Assembly (NCBI GenBank): GCA_039029535.1
Contig: JBCCFW010000037.1
Span: 1 to 48,720, forward strand
Source of the DNA: JBCCFW01 sp039029535
GTDB lineage: Bacteria; Acidobacteriota; JBCCFW01
Reading direction: 5' to 3'
Length of the DNA stretch: 48,720 nt
The notes beneath the pieces were generated by a model, which searched no databases, was not told the DNA's origin, and saw only the letters and a program-made list of their open reading frames with translations. A program made the position numbers and the translations under genes. Below, one piece after another: positions 1 through 7,526 of this stretch (its first letter is position 1; every line of letters begins with the position of its first letter).

Positions 1-689
1 CGCGCGACCGTGTCGATCTCCTTGCTCGTGCCGATGCCCGCGTCGCGGATGAGCAAGGCGGCGAGGAACAGGCCCTCGAAGATCGGGTCGACGGCGTAAC
101 CGTAGCGGCTGCCCACGCAGACCGGCGCCTTGCCGATGGCTTCGTAGAACGACATCAGCCAGTCGGTGGTCGCCGCGTCGGTGCCCTCGCCGGGGATGAC
201 CTCGACGACGATGTTGCGCTCGGCGGGGAAGAAGTAGTGGACGCAGGCGCAGCGGCTCTTGTCCTTCGCTTCGGCGAAGATGGCCTCGGGCTCGAGGTGG
301 GAGCTGTTGCTCACGAGCACGGCGCCATCGGCGCAGAGCTCCTCGAGCTGCGAGAAGATCTTGCGCTTGAGACCGAGGTCCTCGGTGGCCGCCTCGACCA
401 CCATCTCGGCGCCCTTCAGGTCGTCGTAGTTCGACGAGAAGGTGATGGAGTCGATCATCCGGTCGGCCATGTCGCCCTTGAAGGCGCCCGTCTCCTGGCC
501 CTTGCGGATCTTCTTCTCGGTGCGCGCTCGACCCTTCGCCAGGGCGTCCTCGGCGATGTCGACGACGACGACTTGCACGCCGTCGGCGTGGAGGACCTTG
601 GAGAAGTAGAGGGCGATGTCGGGTCCGATCTGACCGGAGCCGATCACGCCGACCTTGGTGAGGCTGCGTCCGCGGTGCGAATGGGCCAT
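1..689 (-). CDS. 3-hydroxyacyl-CoA dehydrogenase, NAD-binding part (3' end outside window)
   Basis: Oxidises 3-hydroxyacyl-CoA to 3-oxoacyl-CoA with NAD+ in fatty-acid beta-oxidation or butanoate metabolism. Read on the minus strand, the protein begins MAHSHRGRSLTKVGVIGSG and continues with QIGPDIALYF: a Rossmann beta-strand followed by the GxGxxG dinucleotide motif (GSGQIG). Further on come VVEAATEDLGLKRKIFSQLE, SNSSHLEPEAIF and HYFFPAERNIVVEVIPG, which correspond to the conserved VIEAV, SNTSS and HFFNP...VEV blocks of the 3HCDH_N family. The ATG at 689 is preceded by GGAGAG nine bases upstream. The C-terminal substrate-binding domain lies beyond the left edge, so I cannot tell whether this is a stand-alone enzyme (Hbd/FadB2-like) or part of a larger multifunctional protein. 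No operon partner is visible. Confidence 0.88.
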   Translation of the reverse strand, partial: MAHSHRGRSLTKVGVIGSGQIGPDIALYFSKVLHADGVQVVVVDIAEDALAKGRARTEKKIRKGQETGAFKGDMADRMIDSITFSSNYDDLKGAEMVVEAATEDLGLKRKIFSQLEELCADGAVLVSNSSHLEPEAIFAEAKDKSRCACVHYFFPAERNIVVEVIPGEGTDAATTDWLMSFYEAIGKAPVCVGSRYGYAVDPIFEGLFLAALLIRDAGIGTSKEIDTVA

Positions 690-892
690 GACGAGAAGCT
701 CTCCGTGGTCGATGGCTCTGGGGCGTTTCGGGGCGCCGTCGGCTCGACCAGGGCTGGGGGTGGGCACTGATAACGAAAGGCCGGGGATCATGTCAGGCTT
801 CTTCTGACGCCGCTGCCGGAACCCAGGGCCGGGACCTGCCGTAGAAAGCAGGACCGCCACCGAGGGATGGCGGCCGCTTGAAGGGAGCTTCC

Positions 893-1468
893 ATGCCGTC
901 CACCTCCGTTGCCGCTGAAGCCGATCGCATCGTCCGGGACCACGTCGTCTACTCGATGGCGGCCGGCCTGGTGCCCATTCCCTGGGTCGACGTCGCGGCC
1001 GTGTCCGCCATCCAGCTGGACATGCTCTCGAAGCTCGCCCGGGAGCACCGGGTTCGCTTCTCGCCGCTCGACGCCAAGAGCCTGATCACCGCCCTCGTGG
1101 GCGGAGGCGCGGCCCGGGTCGGCGGACAGCTCCTCAAGTTCGTGCCCGGCGTGGGCTCGGTGCTGGGCGGGCTGACGTCCTCCCTGGCCTCGGGCGCGTC
1201 GACCTATGCCGTCGCGCAGGTGGCCCTCAACGAGTTCGCCGCCGGTCGCGAGCTGCACGGGCTCGACCTCGACAAGGCCAAGGATCTCTACGCCGAGGCC
1301 TTCACCCGGGGACAGAAGGAGGCCGAGGCCCTGCGCCGGGAGACCGACGGCACGGGCACCGGCGAGATCTTCGACAAGCTCGAGCGTCTCGGTCGTCTGC
1401 GGGCCGACGGTCTCCTGACCGAGGACGAGTTCGAAATGCAGAAGCAGCGGCTGCTCGAACGCCTCTAG
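893..1468 (+). CDS. DUF697-family membrane-associated protein with C-terminal SHOCT motif
   Basis: A 191-residue protein of unknown biochemical role. Residues about 10-130 match the DUF697 pattern: DHVVYSMAAGLVPIPWVDVA followed by the segment AAVSAIQLDMLSKLA, then two hydrophobic glycine-rich stretches around LITALVGGGAARVGG and FVPGVGSVLGGLTSSLASGA that probably insert in or lie on the membrane. The last 30 residues (KLERLGRLRADGLLTEDEF then EMQKQRLLERL) form a SHOCT short C-terminal domain, usually an oligomerisation or peptide-binding tail. I chose the ATG at 893 because AAGGGAG sits five bases upstream; a TTG at 878 in the same frame is less likely. DUF697 proteins often accompany GTPases, but no GTPase is next to it. 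The stop codon is followed almost at once by a truncated repeat element. Confidence 0.82.
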   Translation: MPSTSVAAEADRIVRDHVVYSMAAGLVPIPWVDVAAVSAIQLDMLSKLAREHRVRFSPLDAKSLITALVGGGAARVGGQLLKFVPGVGSVLGGLTSSLASGASTYAVAQVALNEFAAGRELHGLDLDKAKDLYAEAFTRGQKEAEALRRETDGTGTGEIFDKLERLGRLRADGLLTEDEFEMQKQRLLERL

Positions 1469-1473
1469 CCCGG

Positions 1474-1542
1474 GGCGAGCACGCCCTTCGCAGGCAGCAG
1501 ATCTGGTCACGCAGCAGGAGACTCATGAATTGTCCGGGCTTG
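1474..1542 (+). repeat. Truncated copy (A) of the dispersed structured repeat element
   Basis: This stretch matches the 3' part of the full element at 39435-39693 (other strand) nearly base for base, including GCCCTTCGCAGGCAGCAGA, then TCTGGTCACGCAGCAGGAG, then ACTCATGAAT and GTCCGGGCT. The 5' half that would pair with it is absent, because the coding region of the DUF697/SHOCT gene ends at 1468. As in the two complete copies, the inner element ends directly before an ATGA (1525-1528). It is therefore a 3' remnant. Confidence 0.8.
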
Positions 1543-2011
1543 CCCCGCCGTTGGAGGACCGTCGTCGGGAGATCCCCAGCGCGGTCGGTGGGTGGGACTC
1601 CCGTGCCCTCGCGGTCTTACGTCGGAGAAGTGAAAAAGACGTGCCCTCCTCAAATGTCACGGTCTGCCGACAGCTCGCCGGCGATCGAACGCATTTCGTT
1701 CGACTCTGCGAGAGGGCTCTTTCCTTGGTTGTCGCGCCTCGTCGGCACGCACGCCATGGCTCGTGTTCTCGACTCCGAGTCGTGCTCGTGGCTCGGTGGT
1801 CGGCCCCACGGCGGCGGCACCGCCGAGGGGCCAGCCGGCAAGGAGCCGTGGTCAGTCGATGCCTCTCTTCGGGCAGCTCGACCTGGCGCGACTCCCGGAA
1901 GGCGAGCCAGCTCATGCTGGGATCCGTGACGTCGGCTGCGGGCACGTCACGCACTGCCCTCGCCATCCCGAGCAGCTCGCCTTCGGTTGGGCCCGTGCCT
2001 GGCCTGGAAGG
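1543..2011. other. Non-coding stretch, no gene recognised
   Basis: About 470 bases between the repeat remnant and the membrane protein gene. The open frames here on either strand give arginine- and serine-rich translations without any motif I recognise, which is typical of chance frames at high GC. I see one short perfect hairpin, CGAACG-CATTT-CGTTCG, near 1686-1702, and nothing else I can support. It is AT-richer than its surroundings around 1625-1740, so it may be a decayed region. Confidence 0.5.
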
Positions 2012-3331
2012 CTAGCCGTCCAGGTCGATCCGCTTCACGTCCGCCCAGCGCAGGTACTCCGCCTGCTCCTGTCCCTCGATGAAGACCAGCAGTCCCGCGT
2101 TCTTCGCGCTCAGGTCGCCCGCGTGCTCGAGACGCAGCTCCTCGCCGTTGCGCAGCACCACGCTCGCCACCGGAACCCCGTCGACCTCCCCGGCCGACGG
2201 CACGACCGACGCGATCCGGCCGAATGCGATCGCGTGGCTCACGCCTCGTGAGGGAGCGTCCAGCGTGTCGGTGGTCTCGCTCTCATCGAGGTCGTAGACG
2301 AGACGACCGGCGAGCACCCGACCATCACCCGTCGTGACACGACCCGACAGCGCACGGCCTGGCGGGTAGTCGTCACGAGTCGGGCCGCTGCTACCTGAGC
2401 TGAAGTCCACGCGCTCGAAGAGACCCCACGGGATCAGCACGCGTCCGGTGCGTGGGTCGTCGAGTCGGACGCCGCGGTTGCCGGAGCCGACATCGGGATG
2501 GTCCGACAGCACGAGCTCTCGACCGTCGAGCATGGTCACGCGCAGGCCGTCGTCGTGTCTCTCCAGCGAGCGCAGCGTGTCGAAGCGCAGGTGATGCCAC
2601 GCGCCATCGACCGAGCGACCGTCCAGCAAGTCGTGGCCGAAGCGTTCCCAGCGGTTCCATTGAAAGAAGCCCGCGAAGTCACCGACCGACGTCGTGACGG
2701 TGCCGTGCAGCCGGCTGGGGGCGGCTCCACCGGTCGGGCTGGCGACGAGCTCGACGAAACGGATGTCGTCGGGGGCGAGGTCGACGACGCCGTTCCCATC
2801 GCTCCAGATCCGCACGCCGTCGTCGAAGTCCGACGCCTCATGGCGGTCGAGCGCGACGACCGTGCCGCTCCGGAGCGTCACGTGCACGATGCTGCCGGCC
2901 GGCTCGACCTTGGCGAGATCACCGAAGCGCGCCACGAAGGGCCGGCCGAGGTCGAGCGGTCGCTCTCGCCGAGCGAGCTCGAACCCGAGCACGGAGACCG
3001 GTCGTTCCTCGCTCGGCACGACGCCGGAAGGGAGCTTGCCGGTCCAGGTGTTGCCGGCCTTCGTGCCGTTGAAGACGTCGGACCAGAACGCTTCCTCGTC
3101 GCCGCCCCAGCGGATCCGACCTTCGTGAACGGTGCCGGCCACGGCGGTGACGCGACCGTGGAGCAGGCTGGGATGGGGCGCGACCTCGTCGTCGGAAGAG
3201 ACCGGAGCCGGCTCGGCGGCGAGGGGAGAGACCACCCCGCTCTGCACGAGGTATCGAGATGCCGCCAGGCCCAGGACGACGAGCACGAGCACGGTGACGA
3301 AGACACCCGTGACGATCCTGGATCGGCTCAT
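2012..3331 (-). CDS. Membrane-anchored protein with three beta-rich repeats, function unknown
   Basis: 439 residues. The start ATG at 3331 has GGGAG upstream. Residues 9-28 (VTGVFVTVLVLVVLGLAASR) form a single N-terminal transmembrane anchor, so the rest probably faces the periplasm. Three repeats follow, each starting with a similar strand-turn: LHGRVTAVAGTVHEGRIRWG, LHGTVTTSVGDFAGFFQWN and LSGRVTTGDGRVLAGRLVYD. Each leads into segments such as VTMLDGRELVLSDHPDVG, ending IPWGLFERVDF or LRWADVKRIDL. The pattern suggests three copies of a small beta-barrel-like domain. I do not recognise a named family. It is divergent from the kinase gene at 3566, with 234 bases between the two starts that could hold both promoters; there is no obvious operon partner. 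Confidence 0.75.
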   Translation of the reverse strand: MSRSRIVTGVFVTVLVLVVLGLAASRYLVQSGVVSPLAAEPAPVSSDDEVAPHPSLLHGRVTAVAGTVHEGRIRWGGDEEAFWSDVFNGTKAGNTWTGKLPSGVVPSEERPVSVLGFELARRERPLDLGRPFVARFGDLAKVEPAGSIVHVTLRSGTVVALDRHEASDFDDGVRIWSDGNGVVDLAPDDIRFVELVASPTGGAAPSRLHGTVTTSVGDFAGFFQWNRWERFGHDLLDGRSVDGAWHHLRFDTLRSLERHDDGLRVTMLDGRELVLSDHPDVGSGNRGVRLDDPRTGRVLIPWGLFERVDFSSGSSGPTRDDYPPGRALSGRVTTGDGRVLAGRLVYDLDESETTDTLDAPSRGVSHAIAFGRIASVVPSAGEVDGVPVASVVLRNGEELRLEHAGDLSAKNAGLLVFIEGQEQAEYLRWADVKRIDLDG

Positions 3332-3565
3332 GGAAGACTCCCGCTCGGTTGACGTCCCCCACCGTACCCCCCTCGCCCCGGAGAAGGTGTGGCGACACGG
3401 TGACGATTCCGCCGCGGCTCGAAGGAGCAGGCGACGGCGGTCCGAGCCTCGCGTGGGCCTCCCTCGTGACGGGTCGGGCCACGACACCGGGTAGCATCGT
3501 GCCGCGACCAGGGGGCCCCGTCCGCGAGGGACACCGAGGACCCTCCTGGCCGTCGGAGACCGAGC

Positions 3566-6500
3566 GTGTCACGTGAGACCGGTGCCGAAGGGCCTCCGAG
3601 TGAGTCGGATGCCCCCACGCTGATCCCGGGTGGGACTCGCCCCGAGTCCCGGGAAGACCTGTCCCCCGGTCAGCGTCTCGGTCGTCACCTGATCGAACGC
3701 GAGCTCGGACGCGGCGGCATGGGCGTGGTCTGGTCGGCCCGCGACGAGCGGCTCGACCGCCGGGTCGCGCTCAAGTCGATCGGTCGGGTCTTCGCGCACG
3801 AGCCCACGGGCCTGGAGCGCTTCGTTCGCGAGGCGCGGTTGCTGGCCAGCCTGAACCACCCGAGCCTGGCGACGGTGCACGACCTCCTCTGGCACGACGA
3901 GCGTCCCCTGCTCGTCATGGAGCTCCTCGAAGGGGAAGACCTGGCTCGACGCCTGGCGCGGGGTCCGCTCGGTCTCGAGGAGACCCTGAGGGTCGGCATT
4001 CAGGTCGCCTCGGCCCTCGGTGCTGCTCACGAGCGCAACATCGTTCATCGCGACCTGAAGCCGGCGAACGTGCAGCTTCTTCCCTCGGGCCTCGTGAAGG
4101 TGCTGGACTTCGGGCTGGCCCACGTGTGGCGAGGTCCGGGTGCCGAGCACGAAGCCGGACTGGCCGGCACGCCGGCGTACATGAGCCCAGAGCAGGCGCA
4201 GTGCGAACCCTTGGATGCTCGAAGCGATCTCTTCAGCCTCGGGTTGGTGCTGCAGGAGTGCTTGACGGTGCGACGAGCCGAGGTCGAGCGGCCCACTGAC
4301 GCTCGCTTCGCCCGAGGAGAGCGCTCGGCCATCGACTGGTCGGAGATCGACCCGGAGCCGCCATCGGGCGTGAAGCGCCTCATAGCCGCCTGCCTCGAAC
4401 CCGATCGCGAGGATCGACCGGCGACGGCTGCAGAGGTCGGCAAGCTCCTGGAGGTCGAGCTCCGTCAGGTGGACGGCGACCGGGAGCCGGCGATCGCCCG
4501 ACGTCGTCACTTCCTGCCGGCCGAGTCCGATGCCTTCGTCGGGCGGACCAGCGAGCTCGCGTCGCTCGCGCAGCACCTCAGCGAGGGGACGCGTCTGCTC
4601 ACGTTGCTCGGTCCCGGTGGGACGGGCAAGACTCGGCTCGTCACGCGTCATGCGTGGTCCACGCTCGACGACCACCCGGGAGGGGCCTGGTTCTGCGACC
4701 TCTCCGAGGTGCGCGGTCTCGAGGGAGTCACCCAGGCCGTGGCGGCCGCGCTCGACGTTCCGCTCGGTCAGGGTGATGCCGTCGCACAGCTCGGGCACTC
4801 CCTGCGGGGACGAGGTCCTTGCCTGATCGTGTTGGACAACTTCGAGCAAGTGGTTGGACAGGCGGCCACCACCGTGGGGGCCTGGCTGGAGCAGGCGGAA
4901 GAGGCGCGCTTCATCGTCACCAGCCGGGTGCTGCTCGACCTCCCCGCTGAGACGGTCCTGCCCGTGGAGCCGTTGGCGGTGGACGGCGCGGCGATCGAGC
5001 TGTTCGAGCGACGCGCCCGAGCGAAGAAGCCGAGCTTCTCGATCACCGACGAGAATCGTGAACAGGTGCATGAGATCGTGCGTCGTCTCGATGGCCTGCC
5101 CCTGGCGATCGAGCTGGCCGCCGCCCGTCTTCGCGTGCTGTCGCCGACGGCGCTCCTGAGTCGTCTGGACGATCGATTCCGGCTTCTCACGGGCCCTCCC
5201 GGCGCCGGCGCGCGCCAGGCGACGCTGCGAGCGGCGATCGACTGGTCGTGGAACCTGCTGGAGCCCTGGGAGCAGGCGGCCCTCGCTCAGCTCGCGGTCT
5301 GCGAGGGTGGCTTCAACCTGGAGGCGGCCGAGGCGGTGCTGGACCTGTCGCGCTGGGACGAGGCGCCCTGGGCGCTCGACGTCGTGCAGTCGCTGGTGGA
5401 CAAGAGTCTCTTGCGGACCTGGAGCCCGGTGCTGCCCTCGGGGCGTCAGGTGAGTGACGAGCCCTGCTTCGGTACCTACGCGAGCATTCAAGAGCACGCG
5501 GCTGAGAAGCTCCGGACGGTGGGAGCGATCCCCCGTGAGGCGAGCGGACCGGAAGCGGAGCGGGCGGCCTTCATCCGCCACGGGGAGCACTTCGCGCTCT
5601 GGGGCACCGAGGAGGCGCTCGACCGTCTCCACGCGCACGGTGGCGTCGAGCGTCGTCGTGAGCTGGAGCTCTGGCTGGGGAACCTGGTGGTGGCCTGTCG
5701 ACGAGCCGTGGCGCGGGGTGATGGCACGACGGCGGTGAAGACGCTCGCGGCGGCCTGGGCCGTGCTGGCGTTGGGGACCTCGTCGACGGTGTCCCGGCTG
5801 GCCGAGGACGTCCTGACCCTCGAGTCGCTGACGTCGGGGGAGCGTGCGCGCGTGCTCGTCGCCTCGGGTCACGCCCGGCAGCAGGCGGGACGCTGGGACG
5901 AAGCGCGGACCTTGTACGAGCAGGGAGCAGCGCTCGCCCGGGCAGAGGGACTGCAAGCGCTCGAGGCCCATGCCCTCGGCAACCTGGGAGTGCTCCGTGG
6001 TGACCAGGGACATGCCGACGAGGCGCGTGAGCTCAACGAACGAGCGCTCGCGCTTCACCGTCAGCTCGGTCATCGACGTTTCGAGGGCGCCGTGCTCGTC
6101 GCCCTGGGCAACCTGGATTGGGGGCAGGGTCGGCCGGAGGCGGCCCGCGAGTCGTACGAGCAGGCGTTGGTGCTGCTGCAGGCGGAGGGGGACCGACGAC
6201 TCGAGGGACGGGTCCTCGGCAACCTGGCCATCGTGGATGCGGAGCGAGGGACGCTCGACGAGGCGCGCGCGCTCTTCGAGCAGGCCCTGGCCATCGCGCG
6301 GGAGGTCGGCGATCGGCGTCGGGAAGGTGTCGTCCTCGGCAACCTGGGCTACCTGCACGCGCAGGAGGGGCGACATGAGGACGCGCGCTCGCTCCAGGAG
6401 CAAGCCCTGGAGATCCATCGCGAGGTCGGTCATCGTCGTTCGGAGGGGGTCGTCCTCGGCAATCTCGGTGCCTTGCAGTCGGAGCTCGGGCGACCGGACG

Positions 6501-6865
6501 AGGCGCTCGTGCTCTTCGAGGCGGCGCTGGCGATCCATCGTGAGGTGGGGAACCCCGCGTTCGAAGGTCTCGTGCTCGGCAAGCTGGGGGAGCTCCACCT
6601 CGAGCAGGGACGTGCGGAGCAGGCACTGCCTTGCTTGAACGAAGGGGAGAGGCTGCTGCGCGAGCAGGGCGACTTGATGTCGCTCGGGCTTCTTCTCTCG
6701 GTGCGGGGACGAGCCGCTTTCGAAGGCGGAGACGAGGCGACGGCCCGGGCCTGCCTGGACGAGGTCACCCGTCTCGCCGAGAGGGTCGAGGCCGGGGAGG
6801 ACTCGGAGCTCGGTCGTGCCGTCGAGAGGCTCCGGGCGCGACTCGAGAACGTCGGCGGCTCCTGA
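3566..6865 (+). CDS. Ser/Thr protein kinase fused to STAND-type NTPase and TPR repeats
   Basis: A 1099-residue signalling protein. Kinase domain, residues about 40-300: glycine loop ELGRGGMGVV (46-55), ATP lysine K70 in RVALKSI, catalytic HRDLKPAN (161-168), DFG 181-183 and GTPAYMSPEQ activation-segment end. Then a STAND/NB-ARC-like ATPase: Walker A GPGGTGKT (349-356), Walker B LIVLDN (420-425), sensor-like FIVTSR and GLPLAIELAAARLRVLSP (about 510-527). The last third (about 770-1080) holds TPR repeats of the type VLGNLG...A...EQALAIHREVGDRR. All kinase catalytic residues are present. STAND proteins usually use nucleotide binding to switch on after the repeat domain senses a ligand, so I infer a kinase gated by the TPR sensor. 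Start is GTG at 3566 with GGAG about eight bases upstream. No transmembrane segment is seen. Its gene lies 99 bases upstream of the sigma factor gene. Confidence 0.9.
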   Translation: MSRETGAEGPPSESDAPTLIPGGTRPESREDLSPGQRLGRHLIERELGRGGMGVVWSARDERLDRRVALKSIGRVFAHEPTGLERFVREARLLASLNHPSLATVHDLLWHDERPLLVMELLEGEDLARRLARGPLGLEETLRVGIQVASALGAAHERNIVHRDLKPANVQLLPSGLVKVLDFGLAHVWRGPGAEHEAGLAGTPAYMSPEQAQCEPLDARSDLFSLGLVLQECLTVRRAEVERPTDARFARGERSAIDWSEIDPEPPSGVKRLIAACLEPDREDRPATAAEVGKLLEVELRQVDGDREPAIARRRHFLPAESDAFVGRTSELASLAQHLSEGTRLLTLLGPGGTGKTRLVTRHAWSTLDDHPGGAWFCDLSEVRGLEGVTQAVAAALDVPLGQGDAVAQLGHSLRGRGPCLIVLDNFEQVVGQAATTVGAWLEQAEEARFIVTSRVLLDLPAETVLPVEPLAVDGAAIELFERRARAKKPSFSITDENREQVHEIVRRLDGLPLAIELAAARLRVLSPTALLSRLDDRFRLLTGPPGAGARQATLRAAIDWSWNLLEPWEQAALAQLAVCEGGFNLEAAEAVLDLSRWDEAPWALDVVQSLVDKSLLRTWSPVLPSGRQVSDEPCFGTYASIQEHAAEKLRTVGAIPREASGPEAERAAFIRHGEHFALWGTEEALDRLHAHGGVERRRELELWLGNLVVACRRAVARGDGTTAVKTLAAAWAVLALGTSSTVSRLAEDVLTLESLTSGERARVLVASGHARQQAGRWDEARTLYEQGAALARAEGLQALEAHALGNLGVLRGDQGHADEARELNERALALHRQLGHRRFEGAVLVALGNLDWGQGRPEAARESYEQALVLLQAEGDRRLEGRVLGNLAIVDAERGTLDEARALFEQALAIAREVGDRRREGVVLGNLGYLHAQEGRHEDARSLQEQALEIHREVGHRRSEGVVLGNLGALQSELGRPDEALVLFEAALAIHREVGNPAFEGLVLGKLGELHLEQGRAEQALPCLNEGERLLREQGDLMSLGLLLSVRGRAAFEGGDEATARACLDEVTRLAERVEAGEDSELGRAVERLRARLENVGGS

Positions 6866-6964
6866 CGGCACCTGAGCCCTCGAGCAACGCGGCGCGGTCA
6901 ACGGCCGGAGGAAGGAGCGTCCTGGATTCATCGGCCATGAGAGACTCTTCCCGAGGACACGAAA

Positions 6965-7525
6965 ATGGACGTCGAGAATCCGGAGCTCGACGGACTGCTG
7001 GCACGTCTCGGGGAGGGCGACGCATCCGCGGCCGACGAGCTCCTCCCACACGTGTACGCCGAGCTGCGACGCCTGGCCGGGTCGTACTTCCGCGGTGAGT
7101 CCGCTGGGCACACGCTCCAGCCGACCGCGCTGGTTCACGAGGCCTACCTGCAGCTCGCGGGCAACCGCACCGAGTGGAAGGGGCGAGCCCACTTCCTGGG
7201 CGTGGCGGCCCTGGTCATGCGACGTCTCCTCATGGAGCACGCCCGTCGTCGTCGCGCCGCCAAGCGGGGAGGTGACTGGCAGCGCGTGAGTCTCGACGGT
7301 CTCGGCGAGGGCATGGCCCCACCCGAGGTCGACTTCCTCGACCTGCACGAGGCCCTCGAAGAGCTCAGCTCTCTCGACGAGCGTCAGGCCCGCATCGTGG
7401 AGTACCGCTACTTCGCCGGGCTCACCATCAAGGAGGTGGCCTCGCTCCTCGGTGTCGGCACGACCACCGTGGAAGATGACTGGGCCCTCGCTCGCGCCTG
7501 GCTCCACGACAGGCTCGCCGCGTGA
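6965..7525 (+). CDS. ECF-type RNA polymerase sigma factor (TIGR02999/Sig-70_X6-like)
   Basis: 186 residues. Region sigma-2 spans about 5-95 with the family signature GHTLQPTALVHEAYLQL, WKGRAHFLGVAALVMRRLL and the basic stretch HARRRRAAKRGGDW. Region sigma-4 spans about 120-184 with LSSLDERQARIVEYRYFAGL and the helix-turn-helix IKEVASLLGVGTTTVEDDW, ending ALARAWLHDRL. The protein should direct RNA polymerase core to a small regulon. No anti-sigma factor is nearby; the kinase gene starts one base after its stop codon, so the two are almost certainly cotranscribed. In such families regulation by phosphorylation by the partner kinase has been reported for some ECF groups, and I infer the same possibility here. 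ATG at 6965 is preceded by a GAGGAC ribosome-binding-like stretch. Confidence 0.93.
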   Translation: MDVENPELDGLLARLGEGDASAADELLPHVYAELRRLAGSYFRGESAGHTLQPTALVHEAYLQLAGNRTEWKGRAHFLGVAALVMRRLLMEHARRRRAAKRGGDWQRVSLDGLGEGMAPPEVDFLDLHEALEELSSLDERQARIVEYRYFAGLTIKEVASLLGVGTTTVEDDWALARAWLHDRLAA

Positions 7526-7526
7526 G

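Noticed and set aside
1523..1966. 147-residue minus-strand frame in the gap after repeat copy A
   Set aside because: Arginine-rich chance frame with no motif, no ribosome-binding site and overlap with the repeat remnant.
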